Of a DNA stretch of 64,000 nt, positions 27,406 through 37,250 are shown in pieces. Within the stretch, counting starts at the first letter, position 1, and every line of letters starts with the position of its first letter. The stretch comes from Chryseobacterium sp. ZHDP1 (lineage in GTDB: Bacteria; Bacteroidota; Bacteroidia; Flavobacteriales; Weeksellaceae). The translations under genes were made by a program, and so were the position numbers. The stretch spans positions 1 through 64,000 of the forward strand of contig NZ_CP075682.1 of assembly GCF_018603435.1 (NCBI RefSeq), read 5' to 3'. Under the pieces are notes generated by a model. It ran no database searches, was not told where the DNA came from, and saw nothing but the letters and a program-made list of their open reading frames with translations.

Positions 27406-28308
27406 ATGTATTACAATGACGACAGTGTTCTCTTCTTTGATGGAGAATATGTGAAAGTAAAAGAAGCAAAGACCGATTTGTACGGTCAATCATTACACTA
27501 CGGATATGCGGTTTTTGAAGGCATTAAATCCTACAAAACAGCCAATGGAACCAAAATTTTTAAAGCAGAAGAACATTACGACAGACTGAGAAAATCAGCA
27601 GAAGCGATGCATATGCCTTTCCATTATTCTACTGAGGAAATGATAGAGACTACTTATAAATTGTTGGAAATTAATAATCTGAGTAACGCTTACATCCGCC
27701 CTTTAGTTATCTGTTCTCCTAATATGTCCCTTTCAAAAGGACAGAAAAGCTATCTTGTTATTGAAGTATGGAACTGGGATAATGGTTATCTGGCAAACAA
27801 ACTGAGAATTATGACCTCTTCTTTTCAGCGTCCTAATCCGAAAGCTTTTAAAATAGAGGCCAAAGTGAGTGGACATTACGTAAATTCTATTCTGGCAAGT
27901 CAGGAAGCGAAAGATAAAGGATTTGATGAAGCACTTGTTCTGGACGAAAATGGAAATGTAGCAGAGAGCTCCGGCGCAAATGTATTCTATGAAAAAGACG
28001 GAAAACTATATACTCCTCAAAAAGGAAACATCTTGCCCGGTATTACCAGAGCTACAGTTTTTGAAATATGTAATCAGTTAGGGATTTCATACGAAGAAAA
28101 ATTATTTACACCGCAGGAAATGCAGGGCGCAGATGCGGCATTTTTCTGTGGAACAGCAGCAGAAATTGTCGCTGTGGAATCTTTGAATGATATTCCTTTC
28201 AGAATGAATTGGGAAGACAGTTTATCAGCTAAAATTCAGCAGGCTTACCGTCATTTGGTCGTAGAAGAAAATTATTCATACCTGAAATCAAACCTGCAAA
28301 ATGTGTAA
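27406..28308 (+). CDS. ilvE: Branched-chain amino acid aminotransferase
   Basis: IlvE transaminates the 2-keto acids to Ile, Val and Leu using PLP and glutamate. The 300-residue fold-type IV protein shows [13 protein letters not shown] near 31-43, the PLP lysine in [12 protein letters not shown] (K153), and [14 protein letters not shown] and [12 protein letters not shown] for cofactor binding. It is first in the operon, directly after the leader terminator, and overlaps ilvD by 8 bp. Confidence 0.96.
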   Translation: MYYNDDSVLFFDGEYVKVKEAKTDLYGQSLHYGYAVFEGIKSYKTANGTKIFKAEEHYDRLRKSAEAMHMPFHYSTEEMIETTYKLLEINNLSNAYIRPLVICSPNMSLSKGQKSYLVIEVWNWDNGYLANKLRIMTSSFQRPNPKAFKIEAKVSGHYVNSILASQEAKDKGFDEALVLDENGNVAESSGANVFYEKDGKLYTPQKGNILPGITRATVFEICNQLGISYEEKLFTPQEMQGADAAFFCGTAAEIVAVESLNDIPFRMNWEDSLSAKIQQAYRHLVVEENYSYLKSNLQNV

Positions 28309-29986
28309 TACAGAACTGAACAAATACTCCAAAACCCTTACAAAAGACCCGACTCAGCCCGCAACTCAGGCAATGTTTTACGGTATTGGTTTCCAGAAAG
28401 AAGACTTCGACAAAGCACAGATCGGAATTGCAAGCATGGGTTATGATGGCAATACCTGCAATATGCATCTCAACAGCCTCGCTGAAATCGTGAAAAAAGG
28501 AGTAAAAGAACAGAATTTGGTGGGTTTAATGTTTCATACCATAGGAATAAGTGATGGGATGACCAACGGTACAGATGGAATGCGCTATTCCCTTGTAAGC
28601 CGGGACATTATTGCAGATTCCATAGAAGCTGTATGCGCAGGACAATATTATGACGGGCTCATCACCGTTCCCGGATGCGACAAAAATATGCCCGGTTCCC
28701 TCATTGCTATGGCAAGACTGAACCGACCTTCCATTATGGTATATGGCGGAAGTATTGCTCCCGGACATTACAAAGGTCAGGATCTGAACATCGTTTCTGC
28801 TTTTGAAGCTCTGGGAAATAAAATTGCCGGAAAAATTTCAGAAGAAGACTTTCAGGGAGTCATTCAAAATTCCTGTCCGAGTGCAGGAGCCTGTGGCGGA
28901 ATGTACACCGCAAATACCATGGCTTCTGCTATTGAAGCTCTGGGAATGAGTCTTCCGTATTCCTCTTCCTATCCGGCGCTCAGTCGCGAGAAAAAAGAAG
29001 AATGCCAATTTGCGGGACATTACATCAGGATTCTTTTGGAAAAAGACATCAAGCCTTCCGATATCATGACCCCAAAAGCCTTTGAAAATGCTTTGAGACT
29101 GATTATGATTTTAGGCGGAAGCACCAATGCTGTACTGCATTTTATTGCCATTGCAAAATCAATAGGATACAATTTAACTTTGGATGATTTTCAGCGGATC
29201 AGTGATGAAACACCGTTTCTGGCAGACCTCAAACCCAGCGGAAAATATCTGATGGAGGATCTTCATAAAGTAGGAGGAGTTCCGGCGGTAATGAAATACC
29301 TTTTGGATCTGGGACTGCTGCACGGCGACTGCCTTACAGTAACAGGAAAAACCATTGCAGAAAATCTCGAACATGTAACTTCCATTATTGAGAGAGAGCA
29401 GGATATTATTCACGATATCAGAAATCCCATCAAAGAAACAGGACATATCAGAATATTATATGGAAATCTTGCCGAAAAAGGATCAGTAGCCAAAATCACA
29501 GGTAAAGAAGGAAACTATTTCAGGGGAACAGCCATTGTATTTGATGGCGAAAAAGAATTCATCAAAGGAATTGAAGACAAAAAAATTAAAGAAGGAAACG
29601 TTGTCGTTATCAAAAACGAAGGTCCGAAAGGCGCTCCCGGAATGCCCGAAATGCTGAAACCAACTTCCGCTTTAATGGGTTCTGGCTTAGGAAAAAATGT
29701 AGCACTGATAACAGACGGAAGATTCTCCGGAGGAACCCACGGTTTTGTTGTAGGACACATCACACCGGAAGCATTTGAAGGAGGACTGATCGGTCTTATA
29801 CAGGACGGAGACCTCATCGAGCTCGATGCAGAAAAAAATACCATCAATGCATTGCTGTCGGATGAAGAAATTGCAAAAAGAAAAGCCGGTTTTTATCAGC
29901 CTGAATACAAAGTGAAAAGCGGAGTTCTTTATAAATATGCCAAATCTGTGGCAGATGCATCGCAGGGCTGCGTAACCGACCTGTAA
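28301..29986 (+). CDS. ilvD: Dihydroxy-acid dehydratase
   Basis: IlvD dehydrates 2,3-dihydroxy-isovalerate and -methylvalerate to the keto acids and needs an Fe-S cluster. The 561-residue product has the cluster/metal motifs [13 protein letters not shown] (about 122-134) and [17 protein letters not shown] (about 192-208), plus [19 protein letters not shown] near the C-terminus. Its ATG lies inside the 3' end of ilvE (8-bp overlap), so translation is coupled. Length is normal for the family. Confidence 0.97.
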   Translation: MCNTELNKYSKTLTKDPTQPATQAMFYGIGFQKEDFDKAQIGIASMGYDGNTCNMHLNSLAEIVKKGVKEQNLVGLMFHTIGISDGMTNGTDGMRYSLVSRDIIADSIEAVCAGQYYDGLITVPGCDKNMPGSLIAMARLNRPSIMVYGGSIAPGHYKGQDLNIVSAFEALGNKIAGKISEEDFQGVIQNSCPSAGACGGMYTANTMASAIEALGMSLPYSSSYPALSREKKEECQFAGHYIRILLEKDIKPSDIMTPKAFENALRLIMILGGSTNAVLHFIAIAKSIGYNLTLDDFQRISDETPFLADLKPSGKYLMEDLHKVGGVPAVMKYLLDLGLLHGDCLTVTGKTIAENLEHVTSIIEREQDIIHDIRNPIKETGHIRILYGNLAEKGSVAKITGKEGNYFRGTAIVFDGEKEFIKGIEDKKIKEGNVVVIKNEGPKGAPGMPEMLKPTSALMGSGLGKNVALITDGRFSGGTHGFVVGHITPEAFEGGLIGLIQDGDLIELDAEKNTINALLSDEEIAKRKAGFYQPEYKVKSGVLYKYAKSVADASQGCVTDL

Positions 29987-30008
29987 TCACAATTAAAATT
30001 GAAACATT

Positions 30009-31748
30009 ATGAATACACTTGAAATAAATGAACAGAAAGATACCCGAAGTGCGGAGGCCATCGAGATATCCGGTTCCAAAGCAGTTTTAGAAGCTTTATT
30101 GCAGGAAAATGTAGACACCGTTTTCGGATATCCCGGAGGAGCAATTATGCCTATTTATGATGCTTTATACGATTATTCCGAAAAACTGAAACACATTCTC
30201 GTTCGTCACGAACAGGGCGCAGTTCATGCAGCACAGGGATTTGCAAGAGTATCAGGAAAAACGGGCGTTGTCTTTGCAACAAGTGGTCCCGGAGCCACCA
30301 ATCTGGTGACAGGACTTGCAGATGCCATGATCGACAGTAATCCGCTGGTTTGCATTACGGGGCAGGTTTATGCTTCCTTGTTGGGAACAGATGCATTTCA
30401 GGAAACCGATGTTATCAATATTACCACGCCGGTTACCAAATGGAACTATCAGGTTACCGATGCCACAGAAATTCCTGAAGCCATTGCCAAAGCATTTTAC
30501 ATTGCAAATACAGGTCGTCCCGGTCCTGTTTTAATTGATATTACCAAAAATGCACAACTTCAGTTATTCGATTATTTAGGCTATAAAAAATGTACTCACA
30601 TCCGAAGTTATCGTCCCGAACCCGAGATCAGAAAAGAATATATTGAAAAAGCAGCACAGCTCATTAATCAGGCCAAAAAACCATTCGTTCTTTTCGGACA
30701 GGGAGTAATTCTGGGGAAAGCGGAAGACGAATTTAAGTCATTTATTGAGAAAGCCAGTCTTCCGGCAGCAGCTACCGTAATGGGACTGAGCGCACTACCT
30801 ACTCATCACAGATTACACGTAGGAATGTTGGGAATGCATGGAAATTATGCACCCAATGTAATGACGAATGAATGCGATGTGTTAATCGCTGTAGGAATGC
30901 GTTTTGATGACCGCGTTACCGGACGTCTTGATAAATATGCAAAACAGGCAAAAGTAATTCATCTTGATATTGATCCCGCAGAAATTGATAAAAATGTAAA
31001 AACAACAGTTCCTGTTTGGGGCGACTGTAAAAAAACACTCCCTTTATTGACGGCATTTCTCGAAGAAAACGACCATTCAGAATGGGGAGAGAAATTCCGT
31101 GAACTGGAAAAAGAAGAAATAAAAGAAGTCATACATAATGAACTGAATCCCAATACAGATGCCATGACGATGGGAGAAGTTATCAGAGTATTAAACGAGC
31201 TTACTAACGGAGAAGCCATTATCACAACAGATGTTGGTCAGCATCAGATGGTTGCTTGTCGATACGCCCGGTATAACCATTCAAAATCCAGTGTCACTTC
31301 CGGAGGACTGGGAACAATGGGATTTGGCTTGCCGGCTGCTATCGGAGCATGGTACGGAGCCCCCGAAAAAACAGTCGTGGCAATCATCGGAGATGGCGGA
31401 TTTCAGATGACACTTCAGGAGTTGGGAACCATTATGCAGTTTGGGGCAAAAGTGAAAATTCTCATCCTCAATAACGAATTTTTGGGAATGGTGAGACAAT
31501 GGCAGCAATTATTCCACGACAGACGTTACTCATTCGTAAATATTACAAGCCCTGATTTTGTGGCAGTTGCCAAAGGATATTACATTGAAGGTGAAAAAAT
31601 ATCCGAAAGGAAAGATTTAAAAGCCGCCCTCGAAAAAATGCTCAGTCATGATGGGGCATACCTTCTTGAAGTGATGGTAGGAAAAGAAAACAATGTATTT
31701 CCGATGGTAGCGCAGGGAACCTCAGTTTCGGAAATCAGACTAAAATAA
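30009..31748 (+). CDS. ilvB: Acetolactate synthase, large subunit
   Basis: This subunit catalyses the first common step, forming acetolactate or acetohydroxybutyrate from pyruvate with ThDP. The 579-residue protein shows GYPGGAIMPIYDAL (about 39-52), HEQGAVHAAQGFARVSGKTG with the conserved catalytic Glu, and the ThDP motif GDGGFQMTLQELGTIMQFG toward the C-terminus. It starts 22 bp after ilvD and is followed 7 bp on by its regulatory subunit. Confidence 0.97.
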   Translation: MNTLEINEQKDTRSAEAIEISGSKAVLEALLQENVDTVFGYPGGAIMPIYDALYDYSEKLKHILVRHEQGAVHAAQGFARVSGKTGVVFATSGPGATNLVTGLADAMIDSNPLVCITGQVYASLLGTDAFQETDVINITTPVTKWNYQVTDATEIPEAIAKAFYIANTGRPGPVLIDITKNAQLQLFDYLGYKKCTHIRSYRPEPEIRKEYIEKAAQLINQAKKPFVLFGQGVILGKAEDEFKSFIEKASLPAAATVMGLSALPTHHRLHVGMLGMHGNYAPNVMTNECDVLIAVGMRFDDRVTGRLDKYAKQAKVIHLDIDPAEIDKNVKTTVPVWGDCKKTLPLLTAFLEENDHSEWGEKFRELEKEEIKEVIHNELNPNTDAMTMGEVIRVLNELTNGEAIITTDVGQHQMVACRYARYNHSKSSVTSGGLGTMGFGLPAAIGAWYGAPEKTVVAIIGDGGFQMTLQELGTIMQFGAKVKILILNNEFLGMVRQWQQLFHDRRYSFVNITSPDFVAVAKGYYIEGEKISERKDLKAALEKMLSHDGAYLLEVMVGKENNVFPMVAQGTSVSEIRLK

Positions 31749-31755
31749 AAAGAAA

Positions 31756-32346
31756 ATGGAAAAACAGGAATTTACCATCACATTATACACCGAAAATTCA
31801 GTGGGATTAATCGGCAGAATATCGGGAATCTTCTCACGGAGAAAAATCAATATCGAGAGTCTTAATACCTCACCTTCAGAAGTAGAAGGCATTCACAGAT
31901 TCACCATTGTTATCCAGGAGAACGAAGAAGTAGTGAGAAAACTTTGCCGACAATTGGAAAAGCAGATTGATGTAATGAAAGCCTATTACAATACAGACGA
32001 TGAAATTGTATGGCAGGAACAGGCACTTTACAAAGTACCCGCAGATGTGGTTACCGAAAAAGTATATGTAGAGCGGCTGCTTCGGCAGTATGGTGCATCA
32101 ACCGTAGTCATCCGTCAGGATTATATCGTGTTTGAAACAGCCGGACATCGTGAAGAAATAGACAGATTAACCGAAGAACTTAATAAATACGGTCTCATAG
32201 AATTTGTTCGCGGTGCCAGAATCGCCATTATTAAAAACAGTGCGGGAATCCACCAAAAAGTACTTCAGTTTGAAAACCGTGAACCCTCTCCGTATATTGT
32301 AGAGAACGAATATCTCGATAAGCGGGATAATGTTTTTACCATGTAA
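31756..32346 (+). CDS. ilvN: Acetolactate synthase, small (regulatory) subunit
   Basis: The 196-residue protein carries an N-terminal ACT domain (TLYTENSVGLIGRISGIFSR, then KINIESLNTSPSEVEGIHRF) that binds valine and feeds back on the IlvB subunit, and a C-terminal domain (FVRGARIAIIKNSAG). Length sits between the short (about 85-95) and E. coli IlvH types (about 163) and is usual in Bacteroidetes. It is translated just after ilvB. Some annotations would call it ilvH. Confidence 0.94.
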   Translation: MEKQEFTITLYTENSVGLIGRISGIFSRRKINIESLNTSPSEVEGIHRFTIVIQENEEVVRKLCRQLEKQIDVMKAYYNTDDEIVWQEQALYKVPADVVTEKVYVERLLRQYGASTVVIRQDYIVFETAGHREEIDRLTEELNKYGLIEFVRGARIAIIKNSAGIHQKVLQFENREPSPYIVENEYLDKRDNVFTM

Positions 32347-32500
32347 CAGATCAGTCAAAAACATTTAAATCCTGAATTTGAATACAATGTTTTATTGTTT
32401 CAAAAAACATTCAGAACAAAACCTAAAATAAAAATATTAATCCTGAAAAGTAGTTACAGTAAACATTTTACCTAATACTTTTTACATTTTACCCAAAAAT

Positions 32501-33982
32501 ATGGCAAATTACTTCAATACCTTATCACTAAGAGAACAACTGCATCAGCTTGGACAGGCAGAATTTATGGACAGTACAGAATTTTCCGATGGTGTAGGAG
32601 CTTTAAAAGGAAAAAAAATAGTAATCGTCGGATGTGGCGCTCAGGGACTTAATCAGGGGCTTAACTTAAGAGACAGCGGACTCGATGTTTCCTACGCCCT
32701 CAGAAAAGAAGCCATCGACGAAAAAAGAGACTCATGGAAAAATGCCACAGAAAACGGATTTCATGTAGGAACATATCAGGAACTCATTCCTACGGCAGAT
32801 TTAGTCATCAATTTAACCCCGGATAAACAGCATACTTCCGTAATCAACACCGTACAGCCACTCATGAAAGAAGGCGCTACATTGTCCTATTCCCACGGAT
32901 TCAACATCGTGGAAGAAGGGATGCAGATCCGTAAAGACCTCACCGTAATCATGGTTGCCCCGAAATGTCCCGGTTCCGAAGTCCGTGCAGAATACCTTCG
33001 AGGTTTTGGAGTACCCACACTTATTGCCGTACATCCCGAAAATGATCCTCAGGGAAAAGGATGGGCAGAAGCAAAAGCCTATTGTGTGGCAACTGGCGGA
33101 CATAAAGCAGGCGTATTAAAATCATCCTTTGTCGCAGAAGTAAAATCAGATTTAATGGGAGAACAAACCATTTTATGCGGACTTTTGCAGACTGGCTCCA
33201 TTCTTTCCTTTGACAAAATGGTAGAAAAAGGAATCGATGCAGGATATGCTTCCAAGCTCGTTCAGTACGGCGTTGAGGTAATCACAGAAGCATTGAAACA
33301 CGGCGGTGTGAGCGGAATGTTAGACCGGCTTTCCAATCCTGCAAAAATCAAAGCATTTGAACTTTCCGAAGAATTGAAACACATCATGCGGCCGCTTTTC
33401 CAGAAACATCAGGATGATATCATCTCCGGAGAATTCTCCAAAACCATGATGCAGGACTGGGAAAACGGAGATGCCAACCTTTTGAAATGGCGTGCGGAAA
33501 CCGGCGAAACAGCCTTTGAAAAAACTCCGGCGGGAGACGTAAAAATCTCCGAACAGGAATACTTCGATCACTATCTCCTCATGTCCGCATTCATAAGAGC
33601 AGGCGTAGAACTCGCCTTCGAAACCATGGTGGAAGCAGGAATAAAACCGGAATCCGCCTATTACGAATCCCTGCACGAAGCTCCCCTCATTGCCAATACC
33701 ATCGCCAGAAAAAAACTATTCGAGATGAACCGCGTGATTTCCGATACCGCAGAATATGGCTGCTATCTCTTCGATCAGGCTTGTAAACCCCTTTTGGCAG
33801 ACTTCATGAAAAAAGTAGATACAGACCTCGCAGGAAAAAACTTCAACGAAGGAAAAGACGCGTCCGTAGACAATGCGCAATTGGTTCACGTTAACGACAC
33901 CCTCAGAAACCATCCGGTAGAAATGGTCGGCAGAAAACTTCGTCAGGCAATGACGGCAATGAAATCCATAAAAACCGTATAA
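32501..33982 (+). CDS. ilvC: Ketol-acid reductoisomerase, class II
   Basis: IlvC isomerises and reduces acetolactate with NADPH and Mg2+. The 493-residue length marks the long class II type (as in E. coli) with a duplicated knotted domain. The nucleotide-binding motif [20 protein letters not shown] lies near 37-56 and [20 protein letters not shown] follows. A 154-bp gap separates it from ilvN; the gap holds no clear promoter or hairpin. Confidence 0.97.
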   Translation: MANYFNTLSLREQLHQLGQAEFMDSTEFSDGVGALKGKKIVIVGCGAQGLNQGLNLRDSGLDVSYALRKEAIDEKRDSWKNATENGFHVGTYQELIPTADLVINLTPDKQHTSVINTVQPLMKEGATLSYSHGFNIVEEGMQIRKDLTVIMVAPKCPGSEVRAEYLRGFGVPTLIAVHPENDPQGKGWAEAKAYCVATGGHKAGVLKSSFVAEVKSDLMGEQTILCGLLQTGSILSFDKMVEKGIDAGYASKLVQYGVEVITEALKHGGVSGMLDRLSNPAKIKAFELSEELKHIMRPLFQKHQDDIISGEFSKTMMQDWENGDANLLKWRAETGETAFEKTPAGDVKISEQEYFDHYLLMSAFIRAGVELAFETMVEAGIKPESAYYESLHEAPLIANTIARKKLFEMNRVISDTAEYGCYLFDQACKPLLADFMKKVDTDLAGKNFNEGKDASVDNAQLVHVNDTLRNHPVEMVGRKLRQAMTAMKSIKTV

Positions 33983-33990
33983 AAATTTTT

Positions 33991-34088
33991 TGGGCAGCTA
34001 TTTCCGCCCTCCGTTCCCGCTTTTTTCTTTTCTCGAAAAAGAAAAAGAGCTCCACTCAGGTCGGGCTGCGAGACATTCCCGCATCAGG
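33991..34088. repeat. Palindromic repeat between ilvC and ilvA
   Basis: A 98-bp block beginning GGGCAGCTATTTCCGCCC. Its centre, about 34020-34048, is a purine/pyrimidine mirror (TTTTTTCTTTTCTCG then AAAAAGAAAAAG) that can fold back. It resembles the opening of the repeats at 42184 and 46861 (AGCTATTTCCCGC). Confidence 0.7.
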
Positions 34089-34119
34089 AAATAAAGACCA
34101 TAAAAAATCGGTAAAATAA

Positions 34120-35388
34120 ATGAAGATGAATAAAACACTCACACTTCCCACACTCGGATCCGTCATACAGGCAAGAAAAAGCATCGAAAACGTGGTAAAT
34201 TACACCCCTTTGCAATACAGCACCCGTTTGTCGGAAAAATTTAATGCGCATATTTACCTTAAAAGAGAAGACTTACAGCCGGTAAGATCCTACAAATTAA
34301 GAGGCGCTTATCACAAAATAAAAACCCTTTTCAACGAAGGCAGAACTTCAGAAGGAATAGTTTGTGCAAGTGCAGGAAATCATGCTCAGGGAGTTGCTTT
34401 TTCATGCAGGCAGCTTCAGATTAAGGGAACCATTTTCATGCCCGTAACCACACCGAAACAAAAGCTGGAACAGGTAGAAATGTTTGGCGGTCATTTTGTA
34501 GACATTAAACTCTTCGGAGACACCTTTGATGCATCCAAAAAAGCCGCTTTGGATTATGCAGAAACTTCCGGCGCTGCCTTTATCCATCCTTTTGATGACG
34601 TTCAGATCATTGAAGGACAGGCAACAGTAGCACTTGAAATTTTAGAACAGAAAAAAGAAGCAACAGACTTTGTTTTTATTCCCATTGGCGGAGGAGGACT
34701 CGCTTCGGGAATTTCCACCGTATTTAAACAACTTTCCGCAGAAACCCAACTCATAGGCGTAGAACCGAAAGGAGCGCCCTCCATGAAAACATCCATAGAA
34801 AACAAAATCAATACCGAGCTTACTGAAATTGACAGCTTTGTAGACGGAGCAGCCGTGAAAAAAGTAGGAGATTTAACATTTGAAATTTGCAGGAATACAC
34901 TTTCCGGATGCATTTCCGTAGATGAGGGAAAAATTTGTGAAACCATTCTTCAGCTATATAATAAAGATGCTATTGTACTTGAACCGGCGGGAGCATTATC
35001 AATTTCTGCACTCGAGCAGTATAAAACGCAGATCAGAGGAAAAAATGTGGTGTGCATTGTCAGCGGAAGCAATAACGATATTACCAGAATGGAGGAAATT
35101 AAAGAACGCGCTTTGCTCTACAATGGTCTTAAGCACTACTTTATGGTAAAATTTCCGCAGCGTCCAGGTGCTCTTAAAGATTTTGTCCTCAATGTATTGG
35201 GAACAAACGATGATATCACCCATTTTGAATACACCAAGAAAAACTCCAGAGAAACAGCTTTGGCAATCGTCGGAATCGAGCTTTCCGATCCATCAGACTT
35301 CGAAGGACTCAGACAGAGAATGCAGAATCTGGATTATTTTGAATCGTATCTCAACGAAAACCCTGATGTTCTCAATATGCTTGTGTAA
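34120..35388 (+). CDS. ilvA: Threonine dehydratase (deaminase), biosynthetic
   Basis: IlvA makes 2-oxobutanoate for isoleucine, with PLP. The 422-residue protein has the PLP lysine in LQPVRSYKLRGAYHK (K59), SAGNHAQGVAFSC, and the phosphate-cradling loop IPIGGGGLASGIS. The C-terminal ACT-like regulatory region (about 335-422, with HYFMVKFPQRPGALKDFVL) is a single domain, as in B. subtilis IlvA rather than the double domain of E. coli. Start codons at 34120 and 34126 are both possible. It closes the operon at a strong terminator. Confidence 0.95.
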   Translation: MKMNKTLTLPTLGSVIQARKSIENVVNYTPLQYSTRLSEKFNAHIYLKREDLQPVRSYKLRGAYHKIKTLFNEGRTSEGIVCASAGNHAQGVAFSCRQLQIKGTIFMPVTTPKQKLEQVEMFGGHFVDIKLFGDTFDASKKAALDYAETSGAAFIHPFDDVQIIEGQATVALEILEQKKEATDFVFIPIGGGGLASGISTVFKQLSAETQLIGVEPKGAPSMKTSIENKINTELTEIDSFVDGAAVKKVGDLTFEICRNTLSGCISVDEGKICETILQLYNKDAIVLEPAGALSISALEQYKTQIRGKNVVCIVSGSNNDITRMEEIKERALLYNGLKHYFMVKFPQRPGALKDFVLNVLGTNDDITHFEYTKKNSRETALAIVGIELSDPSDFEGLRQRMQNLDYFESYLNENPDVLNMLV

Positions 35389-35405
35389 TATCAAAAACAA
35401 ACAAT

Positions 35406-35431
35406 AAATCCGCTTAAAAGGCGGATTTTGT
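35406..35431 (+). terminator. Terminator after ilvA
   Basis: AAATCCGC (35406-35413) pairs with GCGGATTT (35421-35428), loop of 7, followed by TTG. Confidence 0.8.
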
Positions 35432-35472
35432 CGTTCTTATCTTACATCAACAGTTTAGCCATTTATCTCCTG

Positions 35473-35480
35473 TACATTTG
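35473..35480 (+). promoter_or_regulatory. Probable -7 box of the pirin gene
   Basis: TACATTTG, 20 nt before the pirin ATG. No clear TTG at the ideal upstream distance was confirmed. Confidence 0.5.
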
Positions 35481-35500
35481 TATCATAAAATAAAAACATT

Positions 35501-36229
35501 ATGAAAACAGTATATCATAAAGCAGACACAAGAGGCCACGCCAATCATGGATGGTTAAACTCTTACCACACCTTCAGTTTTGCCAATTACCAGAATCCTG
35601 AAAGAACACACTTCGGAGTACTAAGAGTATTGAACGACGATACCGTTACGCAGGGAATGGGTTTCGGAACACATCCTCACAGAGACATGGAAATTATTTC
35701 CATTCCGTTGGAAGGAGATCTGGAGCATAAAGACTCTATGGGAACTACAGCAGTCATTAAAAAAGGAGAAATTCAGGTAATGAGTGCCGGAACCGGAGTA
35801 ATGCACAGCGAATACAACAAAAATAAAGATCAGGCGGTGAAATTCTTACAGATCTGGGTATTCCCGAGAGAAGTCGGAGTAGAACCAAGATACGATCAGC
35901 AAAGCATTAAAGAAGGCGAAAAAATAAACGGATTCCAACAGATTTTATCTCCAGATAAAAATGACGACGGCGTTTGGATTCATCAGGATGCATGGTTCAA
36001 TCTTGCTAATTTTACCAAAGGAAATGGCAAAAACTACACGCTGAATAAAAAAGGAAACGGAGTCTATGCTTTTGTATTAAAAGGAAGCGCAAAAATTGGA
36101 GACCGTATTTTAAATGAAAGAGACGGTTTAGGAATCTGGGATACTCAAAGTTTCAACATTGAAGCCGTGGAAGACACAGAAATATTATTAATGGAAGTTC
36201 CGATGGAATTACCTTCATATCTCAAATAA
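35501..36229 (+). CDS. Pirin-family bicupin protein
   Basis: The 242-residue product has the pirin N-terminal cupin with HANHGWLNSYHTFSFANY, a metal site in GFGTHPHRDMEIISIPLEGD, and SAGTGVMHSEYN. Proteins of this YhhW type show quercetin 2,3-dioxygenase activity in vitro, though the in vivo substrate is uncertain. It is monocistronic here, with an NADPH-FMN reductase gene 188 bp downstream. The second pirin at 53189 is a more distant relative. Confidence 0.92.
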   Translation: MKTVYHKADTRGHANHGWLNSYHTFSFANYQNPERTHFGVLRVLNDDTVTQGMGFGTHPHRDMEIISIPLEGDLEHKDSMGTTAVIKKGEIQVMSAGTGVMHSEYNKNKDQAVKFLQIWVFPREVGVEPRYDQQSIKEGEKINGFQQILSPDKNDDGVWIHQDAWFNLANFTKGNGKNYTLNKKGNGVYAFVLKGSAKIGDRILNERDGLGIWDTQSFNIEAVEDTEILLMEVPMELPSYLK

Positions 36230-36300
36230 ACCCTTAATTTTGCACCACCCAATCAATATCATTAAAAGTTAAACAGTAAAGAAATGATTTCGGTCAGGGA

Positions 36301-36380
36301 ACCACGAAGTGGTTCAATATGAGTAGCCGTGGGTGAAACCCATGGAAAAAGTATTCGTAATCAACGTACCACGAAATGGT
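36301..36380. repeat. Palindromic ACCACGAAGTGGT-type repeat
   Basis: Three short hairpins in a row: ACCACGAAGTGGT (36301-36313), GCCGTGGGTGAAACCCATGG (36326-36345) and ACCACGAAATGGT (36368-36380). A dispersed intergenic repeat between the pirin and the reductase genes. Confidence 0.8.
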
Positions 36381-36417
36381 TCAACAAAAATTATTTTAAA
36401 CAAACAATTAAAAATAA

Positions 36418-36969
36418 ATGAAAGTTTTAGCAATAGCAGGAAGCAATTCCGATACATCGATCAATAAAATGCTGGTTACTTACGCAGCATCATTAATTCC
36501 AAACGCAGAAGTAGAAATCGTAGACATGAACGCTTTTGAAATGCCGATCTACAAACACCAGCGTGAAGTAGAAAGCGGAGTTCCGCAGGAAGCAAAAGAC
36601 TTTGCCTCAAAAATCGATGGAGCAGATGTTTTACTGGTTTCTTTGGCAGAACATAACGGAACTTACTCTTCAGCATTCAAAAATGTATTCGACTGGACAT
36701 CAAGAATCAAAGACAGAGCAGTCTGGAACGAGAAACCAATGCTGTTAATGGCAACAGCTCCGGGAGCAAGAGGCGGTTTAGGCGTTTTGGAAGCTTCAGG
36801 AAAACGTTTTCCTCTTCACGGCGGAAATATTGTAGACACCTTCACACTGCCTTTCTTTAATGACAATTTTGATAAAGCAGCTCAGAAAATTTCTAACGAA
36901 GAGAAAGACAGCGAATTAAAAGAGAAAATTCAGAAAATTTCTGCCTTAGAATCTATTCTTGAAAAATAG
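36418..36969 (+). CDS. NADPH-dependent FMN reductase-family protein
   Basis: The 183-residue flavodoxin-fold protein shows the FMN phosphate loop IAGSNSDTSINKML (about 5-18), and SLAEHNGTYSSAFKNVFDW (about 74-92), the family's isoalloxazine-contact region. Members reduce FMN, quinones, azo dyes or chromate using NAD(P)H. It follows the pirin gene in the same direction, and both may belong to redox stress defence. Substrate not determined by sequence. Confidence 0.9.
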   Translation: MKVLAIAGSNSDTSINKMLVTYAASLIPNAEVEIVDMNAFEMPIYKHQREVESGVPQEAKDFASKIDGADVLLVSLAEHNGTYSSAFKNVFDWTSRIKDRAVWNEKPMLLMATAPGARGGLGVLEASGKRFPLHGGNIVDTFTLPFFNDNFDKAAQKISNEEKDSELKEKIQKISALESILEK

Positions 36970-36971
36970 AT

Positions 36972-37001
36972 TTGAAAATTAATATAAAATTAATATCTTT
37001 G
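36972..37001 (+). promoter_or_regulatory. Promoter of a small unit before purM
   Basis: TTG at 36972-36974 and TATCTTTG at 36994-37001 are 19 nt apart, a full consensus match. The transcript would start near 37006. Confidence 0.75.
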
Positions 37002-37016
37002 CAAAAAGGAAAAAAG

Positions 37017-37091
37017 ATGAAAATTCAGACCACTTTTAAAGAATGTTTCTCCAAGAAAGGGAATATTGTGGACTCTGAAATTCTGAGATAA
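37017..37091 (+). CDS. Putative 24-residue leader or small protein before purM
   Basis: An ORF of 24 codons (MKIQTTFKECFSKK..., ending SEILR) lies between a consensus promoter and a strong terminator. AAGGA at 37006-37010, 6 nt before the ATG, is a good Shine-Dalgarno sequence, which is uncommon in this phylum. The peptide is soluble-looking with one Cys and shows no amino-acid bias that would point to classical attenuation. It may be a small protein, a leader peptide for the purine operon, or a chance ORF inside a small RNA. Confidence 0.45.
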   Translation: MKIQTTFKECFSKKGNIVDSEILR

Positions 37092-37098
37092 AACAACG

Positions 37099-37131
37099 GC
37101 CGATAATCTACCAAGATTGTCGGCTTTTTTG
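37099..37131 (+). terminator. Terminator between the small ORF and purM
   Basis: GCCGATAATCT (37099-37109) pairs with AGATTGTCGGC (37114-37124), 11 bp with one U-G wobble, followed by six T. It lies 8 bp after the small ORF and 120 bp before purM. Confidence 0.88.
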
Positions 37132-37250
37132 TTTTCTGAATTTGAATAAAAAGTAAAAATAAAATGTACCAATTCAGTAATGCAGAAATTTACCAATTCA
37201 AAACATTGTTACATTGCTAAACTGATACATTGTTAGATTATTAAAATACT

